Under the pieces are notes generated by a model. That model did no database searches. It had not been told where the DNA came from and worked only from the letters and a program-made list of their open reading frames with translations. From assembly GCA_023664605.1 (NCBI GenBank), contig JAMPFF010000001.1, forward strand, positions 234,426 through 291,560: DNA of 57,135 nucleotides, read 5' to 3'. The translations under genes and the position numbers were made by a program. Source of the DNA: Clostridium sp. (GTDB lineage: Bacteria > Bacillota > Clostridia > Lachnospirales > Lachnospiraceae). Shown here one piece after another: positions 35,972 through 45,082 of this stretch (the stretch's first letter is position 1; the number at the start of each line of letters is the position of its first letter).

Positions 35972-38083
35972 ATGAGCGAAACATTTAACGTGGAAGAAAT
36001 TTTTGGACAGAACTTATTTACACTTGGAAAAATGAAAGAGCGTCTGCCTAAAAATGTATACAAGGAAGTAGTGAAAGTCATGAATCAGGGCGGCGAACTT
36101 TCCATGGATGCAGCTAATGTTGTGGCAAAGGCCATGAAAGACTGGGCAGTGGAGCGCGGCGCAACGCATTATACGCATTGGTTCCAGCCGCTTACCGGCA
36201 TTACCGCCGAAAAGCATGACGCATTCGTTGCACATCCGGACGAATCTGGGAAGATGCTGACGGAATTTTCCGGTAAGGAGTTGATAAAAGGAGAGCCGGA
36301 CGCTTCTTCTTTCCCGTCAGGCGGACTGCGCGCAACGTTTGAGGCAAGAGGCTATACGGCATGGGATATTACATCCCCGGCATTCTTAAAAGAGTCGGCA
36401 TGTGGAGCGATTCTTTGTATTCCTACCGCATTCTGCTCCTATACGGGAGAAGCGCTGGATAAAAAGACGCCGCTTCTGCGTTCCATGGAAGCATTAAGCG
36501 AGCAGGCTCTTAGAATCGTCCGTTTATTTGGCAATACGGAGGCAACGAAAGTAGTAGCGTCCGTAGGACCGGAACAGGAATATTTCTTAGTTGATGAAGA
36601 CTTATTTATGAAAAGAACCGACCTGATGTTTGCTGGACGTACATTGTTCGGCGCACCCGCGCCCAAGGGTCAGGAAATGGAAGACCATTACTTTGGCGTT
36701 ATCAGGGAGCGCGTCGGCGCATACATGAAAGATTTGAATGAAGAACTCTGGAAACTGGGCGTTACCGCTAAAACACAGCATAATGAGGTTGCTCCTGCAC
36801 AGCACGAGCTGGCGCCGATTTATGAAACAGCCAATATTGCGGTAGACCACAACCAGATTGTCATGGAAACAATGAAGCGGGTAGCGATAAAACACGGCAT
36901 GAGATGTCTTTTACATGAAAAACCGTACGCGGGCGTCAATGGTTCCGGTAAACACGATAACTGGTCGATTACGACGGATAATGGAGTAAACTTGTTAGAC
37001 CCGGGTGAAACGCCGAATGAAAACGTACAGTTCTTATTAGTTTTGGCTTGTATTATGAAAGCCGTAGATACACATGCTGACTTACTCCGTCAGTCTGCTT
37101 CCGACGTTGGTAACGATCACCGTTTAGGAGCAAACGAAGCGCCTCCGGCTATTATCTCTATTTTCCTGGGAGAGCAGCTTGAGGATGTTGTAAGCCAGTT
37201 GATTGAAACAGGTTCGGCGACTTCCGTCAAAGAGGGCGGACTTTTGTTGACAGGCGTTAAGACGCTGCCTGATTTTGAAAAGGATGCTACCGATAGAAAC
37301 AGGACTTCGCCGTTTGCCTTTACGGGAAATAAGTTTGAGTTCCGTATGGTAGGTTCTGCTGATTCCATCGCCAGCCCGAATACAACGCTGAACGCCATTG
37401 TTGCAGAGGCATTTTGCGAAGCGGCGGACAGATTGGAGAAAGCGGAAAATCTGGAAGTTGCGATTCATGATTTGATTAAAGAATATATGACGCAGCATCG
37501 GAGAATTATCTTTAACGGAAACGGATATTCCGATGAATGGGTGGAAGAAGCGGAAAAGAGAGGCCTTCCGAACATTAAGTCCATGATTGAGGCAGCAGGT
37601 ACGATTACAACGGATAAAGCGGTAAAATTATTTGAAAAATTTGGTATTTTCACCAAGGTTGAATTGGAATCCCGCGAAGAAATTATTTATGAGACTTATG
37701 CAAAGTCAATCAATATTGAAGCGCTTACCATGATTGATATGGCCGGCAAACAGATTATACCGGCAGTCGTTAAGTATACAAAGATGCTCGCCGATACCAT
37801 CAATGCGGTAAAAGAGGCGGGAGCCGACGCATCCATGCAGACAGAACTTCTAAAATCAGTCAGCGAGAAATTATCTGCTATGCAGGCGGCGCTTACAGAG
37901 CTGAAGAAAGTAGAAGCGCAGGCCTCCGCAATGGAAGATGTGAAAGCGCAGGCCTTCTTCTATAAAGATACGGTAAAGACCGTTATGGAAAATCTGCGTA
38001 AGCCTGCCGATGAATTGGAAATGATAGTCGATAAGAATATCTGGCCGATTCCGACATATGGCGAATTGATGTTTGAGATTTAA
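35972..38083 (+). CDS. glnA: Glutamine synthetase type III
   Basis: Makes glutamine from glutamate, ammonia and ATP. At 703 residues it is the type III (GlnN) enzyme, far longer than type I. It starts [32 protein letters not shown] and has the conserved [64 protein letters not shown] and [16 protein letters not shown] motifs. ATG 35972 follows AAAGGAGAGGAAGCAAA. Transcription appears to pass an attenuator upstream. The Amt-P-II fusion at the window start belongs to the same nitrogen-assimilation physiology but is 36 kb away. Confidence 0.97.
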   Translation: MSETFNVEEIFGQNLFTLGKMKERLPKNVYKEVVKVMNQGGELSMDAANVVAKAMKDWAVERGATHYTHWFQPLTGITAEKHDAFVAHPDESGKMLTEFSGKELIKGEPDASSFPSGGLRATFEARGYTAWDITSPAFLKESACGAILCIPTAFCSYTGEALDKKTPLLRSMEALSEQALRIVRLFGNTEATKVVASVGPEQEYFLVDEDLFMKRTDLMFAGRTLFGAPAPKGQEMEDHYFGVIRERVGAYMKDLNEELWKLGVTAKTQHNEVAPAQHELAPIYETANIAVDHNQIVMETMKRVAIKHGMRCLLHEKPYAGVNGSGKHDNWSITTDNGVNLLDPGETPNENVQFLLVLACIMKAVDTHADLLRQSASDVGNDHRLGANEAPPAIISIFLGEQLEDVVSQLIETGSATSVKEGGLLLTGVKTLPDFEKDATDRNRTSPFAFTGNKFEFRMVGSADSIASPNTTLNAIVAEAFCEAADRLEKAENLEVAIHDLIKEYMTQHRRIIFNGNGYSDEWVEEAEKRGLPNIKSMIEAAGTITTDKAVKLFEKFGIFTKVELESREEIIYETYAKSINIEALTMIDMAGKQIIPAVVKYTKMLADTINAVKEAGADASMQTELLKSVSEKLSAMQAALTELKKVEAQASAMEDVKAQAFFYKDTVKTVMENLRKPADELEMIVDKNIWPIPTYGELMFEI

Positions 38084-38207
38084 TCTTTGGAACGTAATTA
38101 AAAAACGGGGCTGTCGTATTAACGAATAAAAATTCGTGAAGCGATGGCTTCGTCTTTTAAGGGAAAAATGCTTCGCTGGCAAAATTAAAAAAATTTTAAT
38201 TTAGGGC

Positions 38208-38236
38208 TTGCAAATTGATAAAAGATACTGTATAAT
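38208..38236 (+). promoter_or_regulatory. tRNA-Gln promoter
   Basis: TTGCAA (38208-38213), 17-base spacer, TATAAT (38231-38236), 18 bases before the tRNA. Confidence 0.85.
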
Positions 38237-38254
38237 TCCAAGTTGTAACGCTGA

Positions 38255-38326
38255 TGGGCTATCGCCAAACGGTAAGGCAACGGACTCTGACTCCGTCATT
38301 TCAAGGTTCGAATCCTTGTAGCCCAG
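38255..38326 (+). tRNA. tRNA-Gln (anticodon CUG)
   Basis: Acceptor arms TGGGCTA and TAGCCCA pair fully, with discriminator G. The D-arm region is GCCAAACGGTAAGGC, the anticodon arm ACGGA-CTCTGAC-TCCGT gives anticodon CTG reading CAG, and the T arm is CAAGG-TTCGAAT-CCTTG. CCA is not encoded. It is a single tRNA gene with its own promoter and terminator. Confidence 0.97.
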
Positions 38327-38331
38327 CTTCT

Positions 38332-38363
38332 AACCCGGTGAAAATCCTTTCATCGGGTTTTTT
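38332..38363 (+). terminator. Terminator after tRNA-Gln
   Basis: AACCCGGTGAAA pairs with TTTCATCGGGTT (one G-U) around a four-base loop, followed by a T run, six bases after the tRNA. Confidence 0.93.
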
Positions 38364-38472
38364 AGTAGATATAAACTTTTTGAGATGTTTCCTATGGAAA
38401 AGTATAAAAGTATGGTATATTAAAAATAAGCGTTGCATTAACTAAGAAAATTTGGTACAGAGGAGTTTGATT

Positions 38473-38919
38473 TTGAAAATATATATGGATAATTGCTGCT
38501 ACAACAGACCATTTGATGATAGGACGAATATTAAAAACTATCTGGAAAGGGAAGCTGTGTTGCTGGTTTTTGAATTGGCATATACAGGGCAGGTTATGAT
38601 AACAGGGAGCGAAGTATTGCAAAAAGAAATAGCGGTCATGAGTAATTCTTATAGAAGAAAACAGGTACAATTTATTTATGATAATCTTATATCAAATAAT
38701 ATAAAACTTGATGCAGATATTATAAAACGGGCAAAAGAGATAGCGCATAATACGGGCGCAACGCCTTTTGATAGTCTGCATTTGGTGTCGGCAGAGGGAA
38801 ATGTTGATATTTTTTTGACAACAGATATGAAACTAATAAAAGCAAGTAAACGGGCAGATTTGCCATTTAAAGTAGTAAATCCTATAGAATTTGTAATGGA
38901 GGTGGAAAATAATGAGTAA
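38473..38919 (+). CDS. PIN domain protein, probable toxin-like RNase
   Basis: A 148-residue protein with PIN-nuclease layout: KIYMDNCCYNRPFDD at the N-terminus with the first acidic residue, a central MITGSEVLQKEIAVM helix, TPFDSLHLVSAEGNVDIFLTTDMKLIKAS carrying the later Asp residues, and VVNPIEF at the end. TTG 38473 is chosen because AGAGGAG lies eight bases before it. Its stop overlaps a 63-residue gene by 8 bases, so the two are co-translated, a toxin-antitoxin-like arrangement with the toxin first. Toxicity is not shown by the sequence. Confidence 0.82.
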   Translation: MKIYMDNCCYNRPFDDRTNIKNYLEREAVLLVFELAYTGQVMITGSEVLQKEIAVMSNSYRRKQVQFIYDNLISNNIKLDADIIKRAKEIAHNTGATPFDSLHLVSAEGNVDIFLTTDMKLIKASKRADLPFKVVNPIEFVMEVENNE

Positions 38920-39103
38920 TACAGTAAGGTATATGAATCCGGAAATGATACAGAAGCAGGGAACGAAAGCCCTGATTAAAGAACTGGGAGTTGCTGGAAT
39001 GCTTCGCTATTTAGAGCCATACGATAATGGAGGCAGCGGTGATTATACAAAAGAAAAATATGAAGTAGAGGAACTGTCTATTGACGAGATAGCAGATTTA
39101 TAG
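38912..39103 (+). CDS. Small acidic protein, partner of the PIN protein
   Basis: Unrecognised 63-residue protein, SNTVRYMNPEMIQKQGTKALIKELGVAGMLRYLEPYD followed by a Gly/Ser linker and an acidic tail ELSIDEIADL. It overlaps the PIN gene and has GGAGGTGG upstream. Size, charge and coupling suggest an antitoxin or folding partner for the PIN domain; it lacks an obvious DNA-binding motif. Start at ATG 38912. Confidence 0.75.
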   Translation: MSNTVRYMNPEMIQKQGTKALIKELGVAGMLRYLEPYDNGGSGDYTKEKYEVEELSIDEIADL

Positions 39104-39119
39104 AAAGAAGGCACACATT

Positions 39120-39836
39120 ATGTATACTTTTCAAAGCAGAATACGCTACAGTGAAGTTGGGGTAGACGGTAATTTGACATTGGAATCATTACTGGATTAT
39201 TTTCAGGACTGCTCCACATTTCATTCGGAAGACCTCGGACTGGGCGTTGACTATTTGCAAAAGAGACGCCTGGCATGGGTGCTGTCCTCGTGGCAGATTG
39301 TGGTGGAACGTTATCCGCATTTATGCGAAAATGTAACAATCGGAACTTCCCCCTATGACTTTAAAGGATTTCTTGGCTATCGTAATTTTTTAATGGAAAC
39401 GACAGAGGGGGAACGCCTTGCCTGCGCCAATTCTATTTGGACGTTAATGGATATGGAGAAAATGATTCCGGCGAAACCACCAATAGAAATGGTCGAGGGA
39501 TATGTGATATCGGATAGAATTCCGATGGATTACGCACCGAGGAAAATAGCCATACCGTCCGGCGGAGCAACGCAGGAAATGATTCAGGTCAGACCGCATC
39601 ATTTGGATACAAACGGCCATGTGAATAATGGACAACATGTACGGATTGCCATGGAATATATCCCGAATAATTTCCAAATCAGGCAGTTGCGCGCAGAATA
39701 TAAAAAGCAGGCGGTTTTATATGATAAAATAATTCCGAATGTAGCAGTGAATGAAGATAAAACGCTTTATACCATTTCATTAAACGGGGAAGATAAAACC
39801 CCATACAGTATTGTAGAACTTACAGGAGCCAGTTAA
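39120..39836 (+). CDS. Acyl-ACP thioesterase (FatA family)
   Basis: Hydrolyses acyl-ACP to release free fatty acids in the cytoplasm. Double hot-dog protein of 238 residues: N-terminal IRYSEVGVDGNLTLESLLDYFQDCSTFHSEDLG, SSWQIVVERYPHLCENVTI, WTLMDMEKMIPAKPP, and the second hot-dog with HHLDTNGHVNNGQHVRIAMEYI, where Asp, Asn and His are the usual catalytic set. Length is normal for bacterial members. It begins 16 bases after the PIN partner gene. Confidence 0.9.
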   Translation: MYTFQSRIRYSEVGVDGNLTLESLLDYFQDCSTFHSEDLGLGVDYLQKRRLAWVLSSWQIVVERYPHLCENVTIGTSPYDFKGFLGYRNFLMETTEGERLACANSIWTLMDMEKMIPAKPPIEMVEGYVISDRIPMDYAPRKIAIPSGGATQEMIQVRPHHLDTNGHVNNGQHVRIAMEYIPNNFQIRQLRAEYKKQAVLYDKIIPNVAVNEDKTLYTISLNGEDKTPYSIVELTGAS

Positions 39837-39870
39837 ACTCGCAGGCCGAGAGAGGAGCAAGGTTATATCA

Positions 39871-40710
39871 GTGATAGCATTAGGTGAGATACAGACATTA
39901 GTTATTATAAAAAAAGTGGATTTCGGCGTGTATCTGGCGTCAAAGGACGATACGGCGCAGACAGAAAAAGTTCTCTTGCCCGGAAAGCAGGTTCCACAGG
40001 GCTGTGGTATAGGCGATGAGGTGGAAGTGTTTATTTATCGTGATTCCAAGGACCGTCTGATTGCGACGACAAATAAGCCGAAATTGACGCTTGGCGGCGT
40101 CGCCAGACTACAGGTTGTACAGACCGGGCAAATCGGCGCTTTTTTGGATTGGGGTCTGGAAAAGGATTTGCTGCTGCCTTTTAAAGAGCAGAAAAAGAAA
40201 GTGCGGGAAAATGAAGACTGCCTTGTCGCGCTCTATATTGATAAAAGCGGCAGGCTGTGCGCTACCATGAATGTCTATCCGTATTTAAAGCAGGACAGTC
40301 CATACGGGAAAGATGATAAAGTCACCGGAACCGTTTATGAAATAAGCGATAATTTTGGTGCGTTTGTAGCGGTGGACGATATCTATTCCGCGTTGATTCC
40401 CAAAAAGGAATTATATGGAGAAGTGCAGATAGGACATAAGATTACAGCAAGGGTGACCGATGTCAAAGAGGATGGCAGGCTGAATTTGAGCATCCGGGAA
40501 AAAGCGTATTTGCAGATTGAGAAAGATGCGGAGAAAATAATGCAGATTATTGACAGTTATGACGGCGTGCTGCCTTTTACGGATAAGGCTTCCCCGGAAA
40601 CCATTAAACGGGAAACCCAGATGAGTAAGAATGAATTTAAAAGGGCGGTAGGGCATCTTTTGAAAGAAAATAGAATCATCATTGGAGAAAGAGCTATCAG
40701 GAGGCAGTAA
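39871..40710 (+). CDS. S1-like RNA-binding protein of the CvfB/YitL family
   Basis: A 279-residue protein with three S1-type beta barrels (IKKVDFGVYLASKDD.., then VVQTGQIGAFLDWGLEKDLLLPFKEQ, then VYEISDNFGAFVAVDDIYSALIPKKELYGEVQIGHKITARVTDVKEDGRLNLSIR) and a C-terminal winged helix (SPETIKRETQMSKNEFKRAVGHLLKENRI). CvfB affects virulence and RNA biology in Staphylococcus. The start is GTG 39871 preceded by GAGAGGAGCAAGG. An AAACTCGCAGG remnant of the hairpin repeat lies just upstream. Confidence 0.92.
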   Translation: MIALGEIQTLVIIKKVDFGVYLASKDDTAQTEKVLLPGKQVPQGCGIGDEVEVFIYRDSKDRLIATTNKPKLTLGGVARLQVVQTGQIGAFLDWGLEKDLLLPFKEQKKKVRENEDCLVALYIDKSGRLCATMNVYPYLKQDSPYGKDDKVTGTVYEISDNFGAFVAVDDIYSALIPKKELYGEVQIGHKITARVTDVKEDGRLNLSIREKAYLQIEKDAEKIMQIIDSYDGVLPFTDKASPETIKRETQMSKNEFKRAVGHLLKENRIIIGERAIRRQ

Positions 40711-40743
40711 CTGCTTCCGCTTATGAAGAAAGGTTATACACAG

Positions 40744-41700
40744 ATGAATAGTAAGAGAGTAAATTGGCTGTTTTTATGTCTTATTCTGGCAAATATTATG
40801 ATATCGGCAATGTCGTTTGTATATTATATACTCACCGGAAAATATATTGATATTCCGATTGCCGTAAGTCTTATGATAAGCCAGGGGATCATTATGATTC
40901 CGTCACTGATTTTTATACGGGAATCAAGGACAAGGACTGTGACGGGAGATTTGAATGAATTATTGGGATATCGGACAATAAAAGTGTCTTCTTTTTTTAT
41001 GATTCTTTTGTTTACCTTTTTGATTATGCCGATGGCAAATGCGCTTAATGCAATTTCCATGCTTTTCGTGGAGAATACGGTGAATGAAATGAGTGGGGAA
41101 GTTGTGCAGATGCCGTTTGTGGTAATGCTGTTTTTGATAGGAATGTTCGGGCCGTTTTGTGAGGAGTTTGTCTTTCGCGGTGTAATATTCCGGGGATATA
41201 AAACTTCAGGTTCCGTTTTTCGGGCAGTTTGCTGGTCCGCGTTATTGTTTGGGCTGATGCACTTAAACTTTAATCAGGCGGCTTATGCCATTGCGCTTGG
41301 CATTATGTTGGCACTGCTGGTAGAAGCGACGGGCAGTCTGTGGTCTTCGACTATTGCGCATATGTTTTTCAATGCACAGCAGGTATGCCTTATGTATTTG
41401 TCAAATTATCTGCCGGAATCTGCTGCATCTGATACGTTGACGCAGGAAATGCTAATCAGCGCAATAGGCCTCTATTTAATAATAGCGGCAGTGGCAACGC
41501 CGATAGCGGTTTGCGTATTGGCCTGGCTGGCGAAAAATGAAAACAGAGAAATTGAGTGGAGAAATATATGGATACGCCAAAGAGAAAAAGGAACTCTGAT
41601 TGTCAGTATTCCATTGGTAATCGCCATTGTCATAAGCCTTGCGCTTATGAGTCTGGAATGGATTTTAAAATGGATTTTAGAATTAATAGCCGGCATGTAA
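40744..41700 (+). CDS. CPBP family intramembrane metalloprotease
   Basis: Abi/CAAX-protease-like membrane protein of 318 residues. The catalytic motif CEEFVFRGVIFRG (EExxxR) sits near residue 140 and the second motif is LLFGLMHLNFNQ, followed by HMFFNAQQ. About eight membrane helices are seen. Relatives process bacteriocins, confer self-immunity or act in Rce1-like cleavage; the substrate here is unknown. ATG 40744 is preferred, AAGAAAGG lying upstream; ATG 40723 has no ribosome binding site. Confidence 0.9.
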   Translation: MNSKRVNWLFLCLILANIMISAMSFVYYILTGKYIDIPIAVSLMISQGIIMIPSLIFIRESRTRTVTGDLNELLGYRTIKVSSFFMILLFTFLIMPMANALNAISMLFVENTVNEMSGEVVQMPFVVMLFLIGMFGPFCEEFVFRGVIFRGYKTSGSVFRAVCWSALLFGLMHLNFNQAAYAIALGIMLALLVEATGSLWSSTIAHMFFNAQQVCLMYLSNYLPESAASDTLTQEMLISAIGLYLIIAAVATPIAVCVLAWLAKNENREIEWRNIWIRQREKGTLIVSIPLVIAIVISLALMSLEWILKWILELIAGM

Positions 41701-41701
41701 C

Positions 41702-41738
41702 AAAAACGCCACTGTTTACTTTAAAACAGTGACGTTTT
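41702..41738. terminator. Bidirectional terminator between the CPBP and YjfB genes
   Basis: AAAACG.CACTGTTT pairs with AAACAGTG.CGTTTT with one C-A mismatch, flanked by A and T runs, so it can work for both convergent genes. Confidence 0.85.
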
Positions 41739-41750
41739 ATGTTGTAGCGA

Positions 41751-41942
41751 TTATACATACATGTCAAAGTTGGCGCCGACTCCCGGATTAACAGAGCGCT
41801 CCATTGCGGCAGCGTCCATCATAGAAGTAATCTGGCTTCCGGTGTCAGCAACGGCATCCAGTGATTTACTGAGCATTGCCACACCAAAGGCGGATTGAAC
41901 CTGAGATGCCGACATTGCCATAGATAATCCTGCAATATCCAT
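41751..41942 (-). CDS. YjfB family protein
   Basis: A 63-residue protein MDIAGLSMAMSASQVQSAFGVAMLSKSLDAV.. ending in NPGVGANFDMYV, the pattern of the YjfB family, which is often near motility genes though its role is unknown. No flagellar gene is in this window. The start ATG is at 41942, with GGAAGGAG nine bases upstream on the minus strand. A two-hairpin leader precedes it. Confidence 0.9.
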   Translation of the reverse strand: MDIAGLSMAMSASQVQSAFGVAMLSKSLDAVADTGSQITSMMDAAAMERSVNPGVGANFDMYV

Positions 41943-41970
41943 ATAACCTCGCTCCTTCCTTGTGTGCGAT

Positions 41971-42017
41971 GTTTGCATACGCAAACTCGCGGTTGAAAGA
42001 ATATTATTCTTTCAACC
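41971..42017 (-). repeat. Two-hairpin leader upstream of the YjfB gene
   Basis: On the minus strand GGTTGAAAGAAT-aat-ATTCTTTCAACC (42017-41991, perfect 12 bp) is followed at once by GCGAGTTTGC and the hairpin GTTTGC-gtat-GCAAAC (41986-41971). Order, sequence style and distance to the start match the ylbF leader at 32723. Confidence 0.65.
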
Positions 42018-42263
42018 TATAAAAAGTATACCATATATTTCTTTTTTTGTATAGTTTGTCTAAAGGGATTTTATGGAAGAAAATGACAAATTAATTGAAA
42101 AATACACAAATATTTCATGATTTGAGGTAGATTTTTTTGTTAAAATAGATTAAAATAGAATGCAAATGTTGCATTTTGCAAAAGAAACGCTATTGGCATG
42201 TTGTACAAATTGCTAAATGACATTGAGAGAGGGTTATGAATACGGTAGAGGGGTGGACAAGAG

Positions 42264-43352
42264 ATGATTTCAAATCAAATTCTACAGAATACGATAGAGG
42301 GGTTAAAGACGATTGCCAGGGTAGAACTGTGCGTTATGGATATTGATGGAAAAACGGTAGCCACAACGACTGAAGAAATGGAGAGGAGTGGAAAGCTGGC
42401 GGCGGAATTTGCCAAGTCTCCGGCGGATTCGCAGGAAATACAGGGCAGCCAGTTTTTTAAGATATTTGACGAACAGCAGTTGGAATATATTCTCATTGTC
42501 GGAGGCGTCGGAGAAGATATTTATATGATAGGTAAAATGTCGGCGTTTCAGATTCAGAATCTGTTAGTGGCATATAAGGAAAGGTTTGATAAGGACAACT
42601 TTATCAAGAACCTGTTGCTGGACAATCTTTTGCTGGTGGATATTTACAGCCGCGCTAAAAAACTGCATATTCAGACGGATAATAAGAGAGTGGCGCTGAT
42701 TATCGAAACAGACAATACAAAAGAAAGCAATGTCCTGGAAGTTATGAGGACATATTTTAGCGGCAACAGCAAAGACTTTATTACGGCGGTTGATGAAAAT
42801 AATGTTATCGTGGTAAAGGATTTATCAGAGGGCGACAGCAGCAAAGAGATTGAAAAGACGGCGTCGGGCATCGAGCATTTTCTGGAAAAAGAACATATGA
42901 AAAATGTCAGAATCGCATACGGAACCATCGTTAATGAAATCAAAGAAGTAAGCCGTTCTTTTAAAGAGGCTAAAATGGCGTTGGATGTCGGCAAAATTTT
43001 CTTCAGTGAGAGAAATATTATTGCTTACAGTGAACTCGGTATCGGCCGTTTGATTTACCAACTGCCGATTCCGCTTTGTAAAATGTTTATCAAAGAGATT
43101 TTTGACGGCAAAAGTCCGGACGAATTTGACGAAGAGACATTGACGACTATCAATAAGTTTTTTGAAAACAGCTTGAATGTTTCGGAGACGTCCAGACAGC
43201 TTTTCATTCACAGGAATACGCTGGTCTATCGTTTGGATAAGCTGCAAAAAAGCACCGGGCTGGATTTAAGGGTCTTCGAGGATGCCATTACGTTTAAAAT
43301 CGCGTTGATGGTTGTTAAATATATGAAGTACATGGAGAATTTTGAGTATTAA
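42264..43352 (+). CDS. CdaR/PucR-type transcriptional regulator
   Basis: A 362-residue cytoplasmic regulator. The N-terminus (ISNQILQNTIEGLKTIARVELCVMDIDGKTVATT) resembles the sugar-diacid recognition domain, the middle has a GGDEF-like CdaR region, and the C-terminus is the PucR-type helix-turn-helix FENSLNVSETSRQLFIHRNTLVYRLDKLQKSTGLDLR. The ligand is unknown. It stands just before ftsE-ftsX with a 81-base gap, so it could be the first gene of that unit. A short inverted repeat AATGCAA-atg-TTGCATT (42159-42175) lies in its promoter region. Confidence 0.88.
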   Translation: MISNQILQNTIEGLKTIARVELCVMDIDGKTVATTTEEMERSGKLAAEFAKSPADSQEIQGSQFFKIFDEQQLEYILIVGGVGEDIYMIGKMSAFQIQNLLVAYKERFDKDNFIKNLLLDNLLLVDIYSRAKKLHIQTDNKRVALIIETDNTKESNVLEVMRTYFSGNSKDFITAVDENNVIVVKDLSEGDSSKEIEKTASGIEHFLEKEHMKNVRIAYGTIVNEIKEVSRSFKEAKMALDVGKIFFSERNIIAYSELGIGRLIYQLPIPLCKMFIKEIFDGKSPDEFDEETLTTINKFFENSLNVSETSRQLFIHRNTLVYRLDKLQKSTGLDLRVFEDAITFKIALMVVKYMKYMENFEY

Positions 43353-43433
43353 GAGGAAACTCCGACAGACGTAAGAAGAAAGGCATGGTTTATTGTAGTG
43401 GGAGAGAAAAAAAGTAATTACAGAGGTGATAAA

Positions 43434-44174
43434 ATGGCTGCGGCTCCAAAAGGAAAACGAAAAAGAACAGTATCGGAAAGCAATGAGATTATTACATTGA
43501 CGAATGTCTGCAAAGCTTATTCAACGGGAGCGCCGGCGCTAAAAGATGTGAATCTTCATATCAACAAAGGGGAATTCGTATTTATCGTTGGCGACAGCGG
43601 CTCAGGTAAATCGACGTTGATTAAACTGCTTTTACGGGAATTGACGATAACAAGCGGTTATATTAATGTCATGGGATATGACCTGAGTAAAATCAAGCAT
43701 CGCAGAATACCGAAATTCAGGCGTAATATCGGTATTGTCTTTCAAGACTTCCGTCTGTTAAAGGACAGGAATGTTTATGAAAATGTGGCATTCGCGCAGA
43801 GAATCATACAAAAATCGAATAAGGAAATTAAGAAAAATGTGCCGAGCATCCTCGCGATTGTGGGATTAGCCGGTAAATATAAGGCAAAGCCGAAGCAGCT
43901 TTCCGGTGGTGAGCAGCAAAGGGTTGCGCTGGCGAGGGCGTTAGTAAATAAGCCTGCCGTTTTGCTTGCCGATGAGCCGACAGGTAACCTTGACCCTAAA
44001 AATTCATGGGAAATTATGAAATTGTTAGAGCAGATTAATGAAAACGGCACGACGGTTTTGGTTGTTACGCATAACAGGGAGATTGTCAATGCCATGCAGA
44101 AAAGGGTTATTACCTTGAAAAAAGGCGTAATTGTCAGCGACGAGGAAAAGGGAGGATATATCGATGAGGATTAA
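43434..44174 (+). CDS. ftsE: Cell division ATP-binding protein FtsE
   Basis: ATPase of the FtsEX complex that activates peptidoglycan hydrolases at division or elongation sites. The 246-residue protein shows Walker A GDSGSGKST, Q-loop FQDFRLLKDRNVYENVAF typical of FtsE, signature LSGGEQQRVALARA, Walker B VLLADEPTGNLDP and the switch His in VVTHN. A basic N-terminal extension (PKGKRKRT) precedes the domain. ATG 43434 follows AGAGGTGATAAA. It overlaps ftsX by 11 bases. Confidence 0.96.
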   Translation: MAAAPKGKRKRTVSESNEIITLTNVCKAYSTGAPALKDVNLHINKGEFVFIVGDSGSGKSTLIKLLLRELTITSGYINVMGYDLSKIKHRRIPKFRRNIGIVFQDFRLLKDRNVYENVAFAQRIIQKSNKEIKKNVPSILAIVGLAGKYKAKPKQLSGGEQQRVALARALVNKPAVLLADEPTGNLDPKNSWEIMKLLEQINENGTTVLVVTHNREIVNAMQKRVITLKKGVIVSDEEKGGYIDED

Positions 44175-45060
44175 TACGTTGTTTTATACGCTTCGTCAGG
44201 GCATTCGGAATATATTCCGGAATAAATGGTTTACGCTTGCGTCCATTGCAACGATAAGCGCCTGCCTTTTTCTGTTCGGTTTGTTTTATACCATTGTCAG
44301 CAATTTTCAAAATATTGTAAAAACTGCGGAGCAGGGCGTGTCGGTCACGGTATTTTTTGACGCGGGGTTAGAAGACAGCAGAATACAGGAAATCGGTGAA
44401 ATGATTGCCAGACGGACGGAAGTATCGAACGTTCATTTTGTATCCGCGGAAGAAGCATGGGAAAGTTTTAAGACGGAGTATCTGGGGGAATATGCGGACG
44501 GCTTTACGGAGAACCCGCTTGCCGATTCCGCAAACTATCAGATTTATTTAAATGACGTTTCCATGCAGTCGGCGCTGGTAACCTATTTAGAGTCCATATC
44601 CGGCGTCAGGCAGGTAAACCGCTCCGAGATAACGGCGACTACCCTGACGGGGGTCAATGCACTGGTAGCCTATGTCTCCGTAGGTATTATTGCGATTCTG
44701 CTGGCGGTATCTATTTTCCTGATTAGCAATACGGTTATGATAGGTATTTCCGTTAGAAAAGAAGAAATTAACATTATGAAATATATTGGTGCGACTGATT
44801 TTTTTGTCAGGTCGCCGTTTGTCATAGAGGGCATGTTAATCGGTCTGATTGGGGCGGCTATTCCTTTGGGCATTATTTATGTTTTATATAACGTGGTTAT
44901 GGAATATATATTGGAAAGGTTCTCTATGCTTACACAGCTTTTAAGTTTCCTGACGGTAGGGGAAATTTTTCATGTGCTGATTCCGGTTTCATTGGGAATT
45001 GGCGTGGGAATCGGTTTTTTGGGAAGCGTCAGCACGGTTAGAAAACATCTTCGCGTTTAG
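44164..45060 (+). CDS. ftsX: Cell division protein FtsX
   Basis: Membrane partner of FtsE, 298 residues with four helices: the first in WFTLASIATISACLFLFGLFYTIV, then an extracellular domain that contacts the hydrolase (VSVTVFFDAGLEDSRIQEIGEMIA.., FVSAEEAWESFKTEYLG), then three C-terminal helices around VAYVSVGIIAILLAVSIFLISNTV. ATG 44164 follows GGGAGGATATATCG inside the end of ftsE. The M23 hydrolase downstream is the likely extracellular target. Confidence 0.95.
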   Translation: MRINTLFYTLRQGIRNIFRNKWFTLASIATISACLFLFGLFYTIVSNFQNIVKTAEQGVSVTVFFDAGLEDSRIQEIGEMIARRTEVSNVHFVSAEEAWESFKTEYLGEYADGFTENPLADSANYQIYLNDVSMQSALVTYLESISGVRQVNRSEITATTLTGVNALVAYVSVGIIAILLAVSIFLISNTVMIGISVRKEEINIMKYIGATDFFVRSPFVIEGMLIGLIGAAIPLGIIYVLYNVVMEYILERFSMLTQLLSFLTVGEIFHVLIPVSLGIGVGIGFLGSVSTVRKHLRV

Positions 45061-45082
45061 ATGTGAGAAAGGCAGCAGATAA

